Positions 17,381-25,334 of a DNA stretch of 30,800 nt are shown in pieces. Under the pieces are notes generated by a model. The model was not told where the DNA came from. It ran no database searches and worked only from the letters and a program-made list of their open reading frames with translations. The position numbers and the translations under genes were made by a program. How positions within the stretch are numbered: the stretch's first letter is position 1; the number at the start of each line of letters is the position of its first letter. Location of the stretch: NCBI GenBank assembly GCA_902489955.1, contig CABUBY010000006.1, positions 1 to 30,800 of the forward strand. Direction: 5' to 3'. Origin of the DNA: an uncultured Collinsella sp. Its GTDB lineage: Bacteria > Actinomycetota > Coriobacteriia > Coriobacteriales > Coriobacteriaceae.

Positions 17381-18307
17381 ATGGAAGCACAGGAAAACTC
17401 CCAGACTGAGCAGAATGTTCAGACGCCCAAGAAGCGCGAGCTGGCGCTCGTATCGCGCAGTACCTATATCAAGGAGAAGGCGCTGCAGTGGATCTTCTTT
17501 GCCTGCGCGTTCTTGGCGGTCGTTACCGTCATCCTGATTTTTGTCTTTACCACGTACTCGGCGCTGCCCGTCTTTACCGACATCGGTCTGGCGGACTTCT
17601 TTAGCTTTACGTGGGCGCCCTCTGAGGGCCACTACGGCATCATGTCGCTGCTTGCCGGCTCAGGTCTGGTGACCGTCGGTGCGCTCGCCATGGGCGTGCC
17701 GCTAGGTGTGGGCACGGCCGTGTACCTGGTCGAGATCGCCGGCAAGCGCGTGCGCAAGCTTATCAGCCCTGCCGTTGACCTGTTGGCCGGCATCCCTTCT
17801 ATCATCTATGGCTTCTTTGGCATGATCATCATCCGTCCGTTTATCGCGCAACTGACCGGTGGTCTTGGTTTTGGTGCGCTGACGGCGTGGTTCGTGCTTG
17901 CCATCATGATCGTTCCTACCATCACCACACTCACCATCGATGCCCTCAATTCCATTCCCATGGGCATTCGCGAGGCATCGTATGCCATGGGCGCCACCAA
18001 GTGGCAGACCATCTATAAGGTCGTGCTGCCTGCCGCTAAGCTGGGTATCGTGGATGCCATCGTGCTGGGTATGGGCCGTGCCATCGGAGAGACCATGGCC
18101 GTGCTCATGGTCGTGGGTAACGCCCCGGTTATTCCCGACAGCATTGCGAGCCCTATCTCGACGCTCACGAGCCAGATCGCACTCGACATGAGCTATTCCT
18201 CGGGTCTGCACCGCTCGGCGCTGTTCGGCATGGGCGTGGTCCTGTTTATCATCTCCGCCACGCTGGTGGGCATCGTCCGTCTGATTTCCAAGAAGAAGAG
18301 GGGGTAG
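17381..18307 (+). CDS. pstC: Phosphate ABC transporter permease PstC
   Basis: PstC is one of the two membrane subunits of the high-affinity phosphate transporter. After a charged cytoplasmic N-terminus of about 35 residues, the 308-residue protein shows six hydrophobic segments. The loop that docks on the ATPase reads REASYAMGATKWQTIYKVVLPAAKLGIVDAIVLGMGRAIGETMAV in the DNA translation and is the EAA-like signature of PstC. AAGGGGAG about nine bases upstream supports ATG 17381, which begins one base after the pstS stop. pstA follows after three bases. Confidence 0.95.
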   Translation: MEAQENSQTEQNVQTPKKRELALVSRSTYIKEKALQWIFFACAFLAVVTVILIFVFTTYSALPVFTDIGLADFFSFTWAPSEGHYGIMSLLAGSGLVTVGALAMGVPLGVGTAVYLVEIAGKRVRKLISPAVDLLAGIPSIIYGFFGMIIIRPFIAQLTGGLGFGALTAWFVLAIMIVPTITTLTIDALNSIPMGIREASYAMGATKWQTIYKVVLPAAKLGIVDAIVLGMGRAIGETMAVLMVVGNAPVIPDSIASPISTLTSQIALDMSYSSGLHRSALFGMGVVLFIISATLVGIVRLISKKKRG

Positions 18308-18310
18308 GCT

Positions 18311-19216
18311 ATGTCCGATTCCGTTGACACGACGGTCGATACGACCTCGTCGCGCGAGCGCATCAAGCGTGCCCTTTCCCACGGCAAGAAGGGCCGCATC
18401 AACAAGGACCTGTCCAACAAGATCATGCTTGGCGTGTTCCGTGCCGCGGCATACATCACCACGCTGGTGCTGGTCGCTATCATCGCCTACGTGGTCATTA
18501 ACGGCCTGCCGCATATCTCACTCGACTTTATCTTCGGTTGGCCCCAGGGCGTCAACGCCGAGGGCGGCATTTGGCCCACGATCGTCTCAACCGTCTACGT
18601 GACGGCGCTCGCCATGCTTATCTGCACGCCGATCGCTGTGCTGGCAGCCGTCTATCTGGCCGAGTACGCCAAGCAGGGCAAGGTCGTCGAGCTCATCCGC
18701 TACGCTGCTGACGCTTTGGCCTCGGTGCCCTCCATCGTTATGGGCCTGTTTGGCTACGCCTTGTTTGTCGAGGCCATGGGCTTGGGCCTTTCGATGGTCT
18801 CTGCCGCTCTGGCACTCGCGCTCTTGATGCTTCCCATCGTCATGCGCACCACCGAAGAGGCCATTCGCGCCGTTCCGCGCTATATCCGGTGGGGTGCGTA
18901 CGGCCTGGGCGCCACCAAGTGGCAGGTCGTCTCCAAGATCGTGCTTCCTTCTGCCTTTGGCCGTATTGCCACGGGTATCGTCCTCGCCATCGGCCGTGCC
19001 ATTGGCGAGACCGCGGTGGTGCTCTACACCATGGGCCAGGCCATCAATCTACCTATTTCGCCGCTCGATTCCGGCCGCCCCATGACGGTTCACCTGTACC
19101 TGCTTGCCAACGACGGCATCAACATGAACGCAGCCTATGGCACCGCGCTCTTGCTGATGGTGATCATTCTGGCCTTCAACCTGTTTGCGCGCTTCCTGTC
19201 GCGCAAGCGTCGCTAG
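18311..19216 (+). CDS. pstA: Phosphate ABC transporter permease PstA
   Basis: PstA is the second membrane subunit of the Pst system and forms the channel with PstC. The 301-residue protein has a basic N-terminal stretch of about 45 residues and six membrane segments. It carries VPSIVMGLFGYALF, RTTEEAIRAVPRYIRWGAYGLGATKWQ and the EAA-type docking loop ending AIGETAVVLYTMGQA. GAGGGGG before ATG 18311 is the ribosome site. It lies between pstC (three bases) and pstB (12 bases), the standard order of a pstSCAB operon. Confidence 0.95.
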   Translation: MSDSVDTTVDTTSSRERIKRALSHGKKGRINKDLSNKIMLGVFRAAAYITTLVLVAIIAYVVINGLPHISLDFIFGWPQGVNAEGGIWPTIVSTVYVTALAMLICTPIAVLAAVYLAEYAKQGKVVELIRYAADALASVPSIVMGLFGYALFVEAMGLGLSMVSAALALALLMLPIVMRTTEEAIRAVPRYIRWGAYGLGATKWQVVSKIVLPSAFGRIATGIVLAIGRAIGETAVVLYTMGQAINLPISPLDSGRPMTVHLYLLANDGINMNAAYGTALLLMVIILAFNLFARFLSRKRR

Positions 19217-19228
19217 TTAAGGAGTCCC

Positions 19229-20032
<804 letters not shown>

Positions 20033-20083
20033 TCGGTGCGACTAGTCCCAAGCCGATCGGACCTGGTCCGGTGCGTATTCACT

Positions 20084-20104
20084 GTGCGGGCGGCATGACC
20101 GCAC
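20084..20104 (+). other. Small hairpin between pstB and phoU
   Basis: GTGCGG (20084-20089) pairs with CCGCAC (20099-20104) around a nine-base loop. Other short self-complementary runs (CCGATCGG at 20053-20060, and GGACC with GGTCC nearby) lie just upstream. There is no T tract, so this is not an intrinsic terminator; it could stabilise or process the pstSCAB message. Function is unknown. Confidence 0.3.
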
Positions 20105-20124
20105 CCAACTGATTGGAGTGAACC

Positions 20125-20982
20125 ATGCGCAAACTGTTTTCCCGTCAGCTCGTCGAGGCCCGTCACGAGATGCTGAGCATCTACGAGGCCGTCGATCTGG
20201 CTCTCCACGATGCCGTGAAGGCCTATGTGACCGACGACCGCAAGCTCGCCACCAAGACCAAGAAACGAACGCTTTCGATTGACGCGCGCTGCGCCAACCT
20301 GGAGGCCGTCTGCTACAACCTGATCGCCACGCAGTCACCGGTCGCCTCCGACTTCCGCCTGCTTCAGACGATCATTTACGTCGACTTTAACCTGCAGCGC
20401 ATGACCGATAAGGTCCGTCAGATCTGCCGTGCCACGCGTCATATGATCAAGGCCGACATCTCGCTGCCCAAGGAGCTTGTCGGCACGGTCGAGGCCGAGG
20501 CTGAGGCCGTCTACCAGGTGCTGGGATCTTCGCTTTCTGCGCTCGTCACCAACGACATGTCCATCATCTGCAACTTGGCCGTCGAGGACGAGCCAGTGCA
20601 CGCCGCCTACGAGAAGTTCTTCCGCACCTTTAACCGTATGGATACGGGCGACTTTATGGACGACGACAGCAACTATGACGACCTGCGCCGCGCCATCATG
20701 GTTTCGCGCTACCTCGATCGCATCGCCTCGATTTCCATCGATGCCGCCTGCCGCCTGACCTTCCTGCTGACTGGTCAGCGCATGAATGCCGGCGATATCG
20801 CCCGCACGGACGAGGACGAGCTCGAGAGCATGCGCGTGCCTTCGGGCGAGGGCGTCATCATGAGGCCCGCCGTCGATGCGCGCTACGTTGCCAAGGTGCC
20901 CGTTAACGAGGTCAGCGAGGGACTTCGCTACCTGCTCGATCATCTTGAGGACGAGGACGATGACGAGGACGACGAGGAGTAA
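20125..20982 (+). CDS. phoU: Phosphate signalling protein PhoU
   Basis: PhoU is the cytoplasmic negative regulator that links the Pst transporter to the phosphate two-component system. The two-repeat PhoU fold is visible: repeat 1 around RQLVEARHEMLSIYEAVDLALHD with LEAVCYNLIATQSPVASDFRLL, and repeat 2 around VRQICRATRHMIKADISLP, with ISRYLDRIA-type metal-site residues (MVSRYLDRIASISIDAACRL). Its 285 residues exceed the usual 215-240, because of a C-terminal extension of about 50 residues ending in a strongly acidic run (EDEDDDEDDEE). GGAG before ATG 20125 is the ribosome site. It closes the pst operon; a hairpin follows. Confidence 0.92.
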   Translation: MRKLFSRQLVEARHEMLSIYEAVDLALHDAVKAYVTDDRKLATKTKKRTLSIDARCANLEAVCYNLIATQSPVASDFRLLQTIIYVDFNLQRMTDKVRQICRATRHMIKADISLPKELVGTVEAEAEAVYQVLGSSLSALVTNDMSIICNLAVEDEPVHAAYEKFFRTFNRMDTGDFMDDDSNYDDLRRAIMVSRYLDRIASISIDAACRLTFLLTGQRMNAGDIARTDEDELESMRVPSGEGVIMRPAVDARYVAKVPVNEVSEGLRYLLDHLEDEDDDEDDEE

Positions 20983-21019
20983 GTAATCCCGTTCGTCGAA
21001 AGATTGTAAATACCTAAGT

Positions 21020-21057
21020 GAGCGCGGCCTTGCACATGCGGGGCCGCGCTCTTGCGT
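21020..21057 (+). terminator. Probable terminator hairpin after phoU
   Basis: A perfect 10-bp stem (GAGCGCGGCC at 21020-21029, GGCCGCGCTC at 21042-21051) with a 12-base loop ends in TTGCGTT, a poor T tract. It may terminate only partly, letting some transcripts continue into yggS, 45 bases on. Confidence 0.55.
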
Positions 21058-21101
21058 TAGCATGGGACTACTTGTTTGGCTGTCAGCGGAGGCGATTAGC
21101 A

Positions 21102-21839
21102 ATGGATAACTATTTGGACTTGATGCGCGCTCGCCGCGAGCAGATTCTGGAACGTTTTTATGCGGCGCTCGATCGCGCGGGCCGCCCCCACGACGCCGCG
21201 CGCCTCATTGCCGTGTCCAAGACCGTTGGTGTCGATGAGACCGTTGCCGCCATCCAGACGGGGTATCGCCATTTTGCCGAGAACCGCCCGCAGGAGCTGG
21301 TTCGCAAGCTCACGGGTCTGGCGGAGCATCCGGAGCTGCCCGAGGTGCGCTTCGATATGATCGGCAACCTGCAGACCAATAAGATCAATGCGGTGCTGGG
21401 CTCAGCCGAGCTGATTCACTCGGTGGGTTCGCTGCATCTGGCGCAGGCGATCTCGAGCCGTGCTGTCCGCAAGATTGAGGCAGGCGAGCTCGCCGGCCCC
21501 CAGCGTGTGCTCATCGAGGTCAATGTGAGTGGTGAGGAGTCGAAGGGAGGCTTTTCGCCCGATGAGATTCGCGCCGCCGCGGGTGAGCTTGCGGAACTTG
21601 AGGGAATTTGCGTACAGGGGCTTATGACTATGGCGCCCCGGGGGAATAAGGATGTGGCACGCCGCACCTTTGCGGGGCTTCGTGAGCTGAGGGATGAGCT
21701 GGAGGCGGCGCATCCCGATTTGAACCTGCCTGAGCTTTCCTGCGGCATGAGCGAGGACTTTGAGCCTGCCCTTGAGGAGGGCTCTACGCTCGTTCGCCTG
21801 GGCAGGGTAGTATTTAGCCCGGAGTTTGCAGTAAAATAA
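21102..21839 (+). CDS. yggS: PLP homeostasis protein YggS/YlmE (alanine racemase N-terminal fold)
   Basis: YggS-family proteins bind pyridoxal 5'-phosphate without known enzymatic activity and buffer the cofactor pool. The PLP lysine is Lys40 in LIAVSKTVGVD. The family blocks HFAENRPQELVRKL, FDMIGNLQTNKI, IHSVGSLHLAQAI, VNVSGEESKGGF, GLMTMAP and LSCGMSEDFEPALEEGSTLVRLGR appear in order. ATG 21102 is chosen because GGAGG ends nine bases upstream; the open frame extends further 5' without a ribosome site. The 245 residues are slightly longer than usual (about 220-235). It belongs with sepF, yggT and divIVA, a linkage seen in many Gram-positives. Confidence 0.95.
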   Translation: MDNYLDLMRARREQILERFYAALDRAGRPHDAARLIAVSKTVGVDETVAAIQTGYRHFAENRPQELVRKLTGLAEHPELPEVRFDMIGNLQTNKINAVLGSAELIHSVGSLHLAQAISSRAVRKIEAGELAGPQRVLIEVNVSGEESKGGFSPDEIRAAAGELAELEGICVQGLMTMAPRGNKDVARRTFAGLRELRDELEAAHPDLNLPELSCGMSEDFEPALEEGSTLVRLGRVVFSPEFAVK

Positions 21840-21899
21840 GGCTCTGAAGTGCGCACTGATTATCGGGGTGCCTGCACTAAACCGCGAGAGGACACAACC

Positions 21900-22622
21900 A
21901 TGGGCTTCCTTGACGAGATTAAAAATAAGATGCACCTGGGCGGCCAGCAGGGTTACGACCAGGGTTATGGCCAGGACGACGACTACGGCTACGATGACGG
22001 CTATGACGATAGTTATCAGGGCAACGGCTACAGCGGTGCTTCGGGCGAGGGCTTCTACACCCAAGACGAGCCGAGCAACGGCCTGCTTGGCCAGACGCGC
22101 CGCGGTGAAGCTGAGTCGGTTGCCGTGTATACGCGCTCCGGTCAGCTTGTCGGCGATGACTCCCGTCATGCCACGACGTATAACCCGCCTTCGCGCTCGC
22201 AGGACAGCGTTGCGAGCGGTTATCGTCCTGGTGCCTATGACACGCCGTCGAGCTACGCCGAGAACACCCGCGCCCGTGCCGCCGCTGCGCCCGCGCCTGC
22301 ACCGAGCGATGCCTCGGCCTATGCGAGCAATATCATCAACGCCACGCCGCAGCTGCCGGCCTATGTCCTGCGCCCCGAGAGCTATGACGACGTGGAGACC
22401 GTAGTGCGCCGCGTTCGCACCAAGCAGCCTGTCGCACTGATTTTTGTGGGCGTACGCACCGAAGTTGCTAAGCGCGTCTTGGACTTCTCTTACGGCTTTG
22501 CCTGCGGTCTGGGTGCCACGGTCAAGGAGGTGGGCGACCGCGTGTTCATGGTGCTGCCCGCCGGCTGCGAGGTCAAAGATTCCGATCTCAAGAAGCTTCG
22601 TGCCGACGGCTACCTTAAGTAA
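21900..22622 (+). CDS. sepF: Cell division protein SepF
   Basis: SepF tethers FtsZ to the membrane and is the only known anchor in bacteria lacking FtsA. The N-terminus MGFLDEIKNKMHLGG is an amphipathic membrane-binding helix. A low-complexity linker rich in Gly, Tyr and Asp (about residues 17-50) and then in Ala/Pro/Ser leads to the SepF dimer domain at about residues 145-240: LRPESYDDVETVVRRVRTKQPVALIFV, KRVLDFSYGFACGL and VFMVLPAG. GAGAGGA upstream supports ATG 21900; the product is 240 residues. The stop is in the same frame as the following yggT. Confidence 0.95.
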   Translation: MGFLDEIKNKMHLGGQQGYDQGYGQDDDYGYDDGYDDSYQGNGYSGASGEGFYTQDEPSNGLLGQTRRGEAESVAVYTRSGQLVGDDSRHATTYNPPSRSQDSVASGYRPGAYDTPSSYAENTRARAAAAPAPAPSDASAYASNIINATPQLPAYVLRPESYDDVETVVRRVRTKQPVALIFVGVRTEVAKRVLDFSYGFACGLGATVKEVGDRVFMVLPAGCEVKDSDLKKLRADGYLK

Positions 22623-22643
22623 AGACAAGACGAGGAGATTCCC

Positions 22644-22925
22644 ATCAACATCTACACTATCGTCCAGCTGGTCAACACGCTGTTCAACTTCTATTCCACG
22701 CTCATTGTCGTCTACTGCTTTATGACGTGGATTCCCATGAAGCAGGGTGGTTTGCTTCAGGATATTGCTGCGGTGCTCGATAGCGTGTGCGGTCCGTGGC
22801 TCAACCTGTTCCGTCGTTTCATTCCGCCGATGGGCGGTATCGATTTTTCGCCGGTCGTTGCGATTATTGCGTTGCAGTTGGTGCAGAGGCTGGTTCTGCA
22901 GCTTCTTATAGGTATACTCGTATAG
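22644..22925 (+). CDS. yggT: YggT family membrane protein, apparent ATC start
   Basis: YggT proteins are small membrane proteins of poorly known function, next to sepF in many bacteria. The frame reads NIYTIVQLVNTLFNFYSTLIVVY (first helix), MTWIPM, then a segment with GPWLNLFRRFIPPMGGIDFSPVVAI and a second helix, IALQLVQRLVLQLLIGIL. The RRFIPPMGGIDFSP block is the family signature. No ATG, GTG, TTG or CTG lies between the sepF stop and the first helix; the first ATG (22722) would delete helix 1. GAGGAGA at 22632-22638 stands six bases before ATC 22644, so ATC is the best start, giving 93 residues. ATT 22638 is less likely. Confidence 0.82.
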   Translation: MNIYTIVQLVNTLFNFYSTLIVVYCFMTWIPMKQGGLLQDIAAVLDSVCGPWLNLFRRFIPPMGGIDFSPVVAIIALQLVQRLVLQLLIGILV

Positions 22926-22986
22926 AACTGACTTTGTAACTTACGTCGGGCGTGTAGCGCCGAGGCGATGAAAAAGGAGACTTGTT

Positions 22987-23661
22987 ATGGCTATTACCCC
23001 TGCAGACATCCAGGCTCAGACTTTCTCTGAGGCCAAGCGTGGCTACGATCCTGCCGAGGTCGACGTCTTCTTGGAGACGCTGTCCTCCGAGGTTGACGCT
23101 ATGCTCGCTAAGATCGTCGACCTTAAGGGTCGTCTGACTGCTACCGAGCAGCAGCTTGCCGATGCACAGGCTCAGCTTGCCCAGGCTCAGGATGCCACCG
23201 CCCAGGCCGTTCCTGCCGCCCCTGTGGCTGCTCCCGCCCCTGACTTCTCCGCTCAGGAGCGCCAGATTTCCGCTGCCCTGATCGCTGCCCAGCAGACCGC
23301 TGAGACCATCGTCAACGATGCCAACGAGAACGCTGAGCGTATCCGCAACGAGGCTGACGCTAAGGCCCGCGAGGTTATCCGCCAGGCTCTGACCGAAAAG
23401 CAGGCCGAGCTCGAGGAAATCGATCGTCTCAAGGCTTCCCGTGAGGAGTTCAAGGCAGAGTATCTCAAGCTCATCCAGCACTTCATGGACGATGCCCAGA
23501 ACTCCTTCCCGGCCGACCTCATGGCCTCCACGCCGGTCGGTTCTGCCGCTTCTCCTGCGGTGACTGTTCCCGCCGAGCCGCTGCCCGTCGCTGACCCGGT
23601 TGTCCCCGTGGCCGATCCCTTCGCCCCGATCGACAACTTTGCCGCCGACGACCTGGACTAG
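22987..23661 (+). CDS. divIVA: DivIVA domain protein (polar/septal organiser)
   Basis: DivIVA recognises negatively curved membrane at poles and septa and recruits growth or division proteins; in actinobacteria it directs polar growth. The N-terminal domain is evident: MAITPADIQAQTFSEAKRGYDPAEVDVFLE, followed by coiled-coil stretches (about residues 25-70 and 85-165) separated by an Ala/Pro/Gln-rich hinge. The C-terminus is rich in Pro, Ala, Val and Asp. The 224-residue protein is shorter than Wag31 of mycobacteria. AAGGAG precedes ATG 22987. TATACT at 22913-22918 may be a -10 element, with no good -35. A strong terminator follows. Confidence 0.94.
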   Translation: MAITPADIQAQTFSEAKRGYDPAEVDVFLETLSSEVDAMLAKIVDLKGRLTATEQQLADAQAQLAQAQDATAQAVPAAPVAAPAPDFSAQERQISAALIAAQQTAETIVNDANENAERIRNEADAKAREVIRQALTEKQAELEEIDRLKASREEFKAEYLKLIQHFMDDAQNSFPADLMASTPVGSAASPAVTVPAEPLPVADPVVPVADPFAPIDNFAADDLD

Positions 23662-23687
23662 CATTCGGCCTACAATTTAGTGCCTAG

Positions 23688-23717
23688 AAAGGACCCGCAG
23701 CTTGCGGGTCCTTTTTT
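23688..23717 (+). terminator. Rho-independent terminator after divIVA
   Basis: A 12-bp perfect stem (AAAGGACCCGCA at 23688-23699, TGCGGGTCCTTT at 23703-23714) with loop GCT runs into a T tract. It ends the yggS-sepF-yggT-divIVA unit. Confidence 0.93.
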
Positions 23718-23742
23718 ATGACTGTGCCGGGGTGCGTAACAT

Positions 23743-23780
23743 AAAAAACCGAGCCCTGCACATAGTGGCGCAGAACTCGG
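23743..23780 (-). terminator. Rho-independent terminator of the nitroreductase gene
   Basis: Read on the minus strand, an 11-bp stem (CCGAGTTCTGC with GCAGGGCTCGG, two G-T wobbles) and a ten-base loop are followed by TTTTTT. It lies 48 bases beyond the stop of the minus-strand nitroreductase and faces the divIVA terminator. Confidence 0.88.
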
Positions 23781-23828
23781 CGAACGGGTGAGCGGTCAAG
23801 GGTAGGTTTTAAGGCATGTCCCAAAAAT

Positions 23829-24359
23829 CTACTTGAGGAGGAAGTCGGAGAGGGGAATGGTGCGGGCCTCGCGATGCTCGGGATCGGCGATGTGGTCGGC
23901 AGGATATCCGCAGACGAGCATGTGATAGGGATAGACGCCCTCGGGCAGGTTGAACTGCTCCTGTGCCACCTCGGGCTTAAAATGGCATACCCAACACGTT
24001 CCCAGGCCCTGCTCGGTGGCCTCCATCATCATCTGATCGCACACTATGGACGTATCGATTTCACTGGAATTCATCTGGTCATACGGGCGCACCCAAGCGT
24101 CTTCGGTAACGCTACAAATAAGGAAGATGAGCGGAGCGCCAAAGATAGATCCATCACGAGCAAACCGAGGCTGACAAGCAGCAGCCTTCTCCAGAAGCTC
24201 AGGCGTATCCAGCACCATCACACGAGAAGGATGATTATTACAAGCAGAAAGAGCAATCCGCCCAGCCTCAACAATGGCATCCACCACAGCCTGCTCCACA
24301 GCCCGATCTTCAAACTCACGACAAGAATACCGACCCCGAGCCAGATCCAAATAAGACAT
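23829..24359 (-). CDS. Small nitroreductase family protein (FMN-dependent)
   Basis: This is a 176-residue protein of the nitroreductase fold, an FMN-dependent NAD(P)H oxidoreductase of unknown substrate. The N-terminal SYLDLARGRYSCREFEDRAV carries the FMN phosphate-binding R-x-S-x-R pattern. ACNNHPSRVMVLD, GAPLIFLICSV, MMMEATEQGLGTCWVCHF (the isoalloxazine-loop region) and HMLVCGYPAD follow in family order. It is short compared with classical members. The ATG at 24359 is preceded by GGAGGG. A longer open frame to a TTG at 24425 would add a hydrophobic Leu/Trp-rich leader but has no ribosome site. The first ~70 codons almost never end in C while the rest do, a sharp change in base use. Confidence 0.88.
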   Translation of the reverse strand: MSYLDLARGRYSCREFEDRAVEQAVVDAIVEAGRIALSACNNHPSRVMVLDTPELLEKAAACQPRFARDGSIFGAPLIFLICSVTEDAWVRPYDQMNSSEIDTSIVCDQMMMEATEQGLGTCWVCHFKPEVAQEQFNLPEGVYPYHMLVCGYPADHIADPEHREARTIPLSDFLLK

Positions 24360-24540
24360 ACAAGCCCTCCAACAATTAAAAATCAAACAAACCCAAAGTA
24401 ACCCAAACAGTACCCAAAGCAGCAATCGGCCAAACGCTCATCAAGGGCCAAAGTGTCCGAACGAGTACCAAAGGTCCCTTCAGCCAAACCCCCATTGCGC
24501 TACAACTATCAGCCAAAGTTCCCAATGGTGGTACGTAAGG
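24360..24540. other. AC-rich, strand-asymmetric intergenic segment with repeated CCAAA
   Basis: There is no gene here. On the plus strand the segment is rich in A and C and poor in G, most strongly at 24361-24420 (four G in 60). On the minus strand this gives a G/T-rich leader in front of the nitroreductase with about ten TTTGG repeats, some in longer similar phrases such as TTTGGCTGA (twice) and GGTACTCGTTCGG versus GGTACTGTTTGGG. I see no convincing promoter pair, although the nitroreductase promoter must be here or upstream. The asymmetry continues into the first part of the gene. Confidence 0.6.
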
Positions 24541-24542
24541 GA

Positions 24543-24619
24543 GCGGGCCCGACCACTAATACCTTTTGAACGACTCTGCTTGCAGCCGGAGTGAAAAAGG
24601 TATTAGTGGTCGGGCCCGC
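24543..24619. repeat. Perfect 25-bp inverted repeat (large hairpin)
   Basis: The left arm at 24543-24567 starts GCGGGCCCGACC and ends ATACCTTTT. The right arm at 24595-24619 is its exact reverse complement. The 27-base spacer contains CTGCTTGCAGCC. It begins 24 bases past the stop of the DUF47 gene on the minus strand, and no T tract follows either arm. It could act as a 3' stabiliser or terminator for the pit-DUF47 message, or be a mobile palindromic element. No flanking target duplication is evident. Confidence 0.9.
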
Positions 24620-24643
24620 GACCGGTGGGATACGTGCCCCCAA

Positions 24644-25267
24644 TTAACTGTTCTTCATGACAATCGAATCCACGACATCGGCCACATTCTCGCAGCAGTC
24701 GGCGCAGTACTCCAGGAAGGCGTAGACGTCACGCCAAGCGATGACCTCGAGCGGATCCTTGCCGTTAACGTGCAGGTTGCGCATGGCGTTGATGTAGAGC
24801 TCGTCGGCCTCGGACTCGATGGTGTTGATCTGGATGACCAGCTCGCGCAGCGTTTTGGACTTGCGGTAGTTGGGAAGCTCGACCATCAGGTCCTTCATGG
24901 CGCGGCAGGCGTCAGTCACCTTGTGGGCGATGACGATGGCGTCGGGATGGATGCTCTGAATGTTGGTGAAGTAGACGCGCTGCACGACGCCCTCAATACG
25001 GTCGAGCACGGTGTCGAGCGCGCAGCTCATCAGATCCAGATCCTCGCGCTCGAGCGGGGTGATAAAGGCGGTGAGCAGGGCGTCTTCGAGCTCGTGGTGC
25101 TTCTTGTCTGCCGCATGCTCAATCGCATGCATCTCCTCGAGCATGTCGTGGATCTGCGCGGGATCAAAGTTCTCAAAAATCTTGATGAGCAACTCTGCGG
25201 CCTGGACAGCAAGGTCGGCGCAGGCGACGTAGTTGTCAAAGTAGAACGAATCGGGTTTCTTTGCCAT
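24644..25267 (-). CDS. DUF47 family PhoU-like protein (Pit accessory)
   Basis: DUF47/TIGR00153 proteins resemble PhoU and are usually encoded with Pit phosphate permeases, whose activity they are thought to regulate. The 207-residue all-helical sequence shows the two PhoU-like metal-binding repeats: EEMHAIEHAADKKHHELEDALLTAFITPLEREDL in the first half and INTIESEADELYINAMRNL in the second, with the E-x-x-A-D pattern in each. GAAAGGA lies about eight bases before the start. It follows the Pit gene by 67 bases on the same strand, so the two probably share a transcript. The large 25-bp inverted repeat lies just after its stop. Confidence 0.92.
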   Translation of the reverse strand: MAKKPDSFYFDNYVACADLAVQAAELLIKIFENFDPAQIHDMLEEMHAIEHAADKKHHELEDALLTAFITPLEREDLDLMSCALDTVLDRIEGVVQRVYFTNIQSIHPDAIVIAHKVTDACRAMKDLMVELPNYRKSKTLRELVIQINTIESEADELYINAMRNLHVNGKDPLEVIAWRDVYAFLEYCADCCENVADVVDSIVMKNS

Positions 25268-25334
25268 GGGTGGGTCCTTTCGAGGCGAAGACGGGTGGGC
25301 GAAGTGTTGCGGTCCAGATGGACGTTCGGTTTGA

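Noticed and set aside
24360..24425. Hydrophobic Leu/Trp-rich N-terminal extension of the nitroreductase from a TTG
   Set aside because: There is no ribosome site for the TTG, while GGAGGG fits ATG 24359. The apparent peptide follows from the TTTGG repeats in the leader.
24543..24619. Ordinary Rho-independent terminator
   Set aside because: No T tract follows the stem on either strand, and the perfect 25-bp arms exceed normal terminators.
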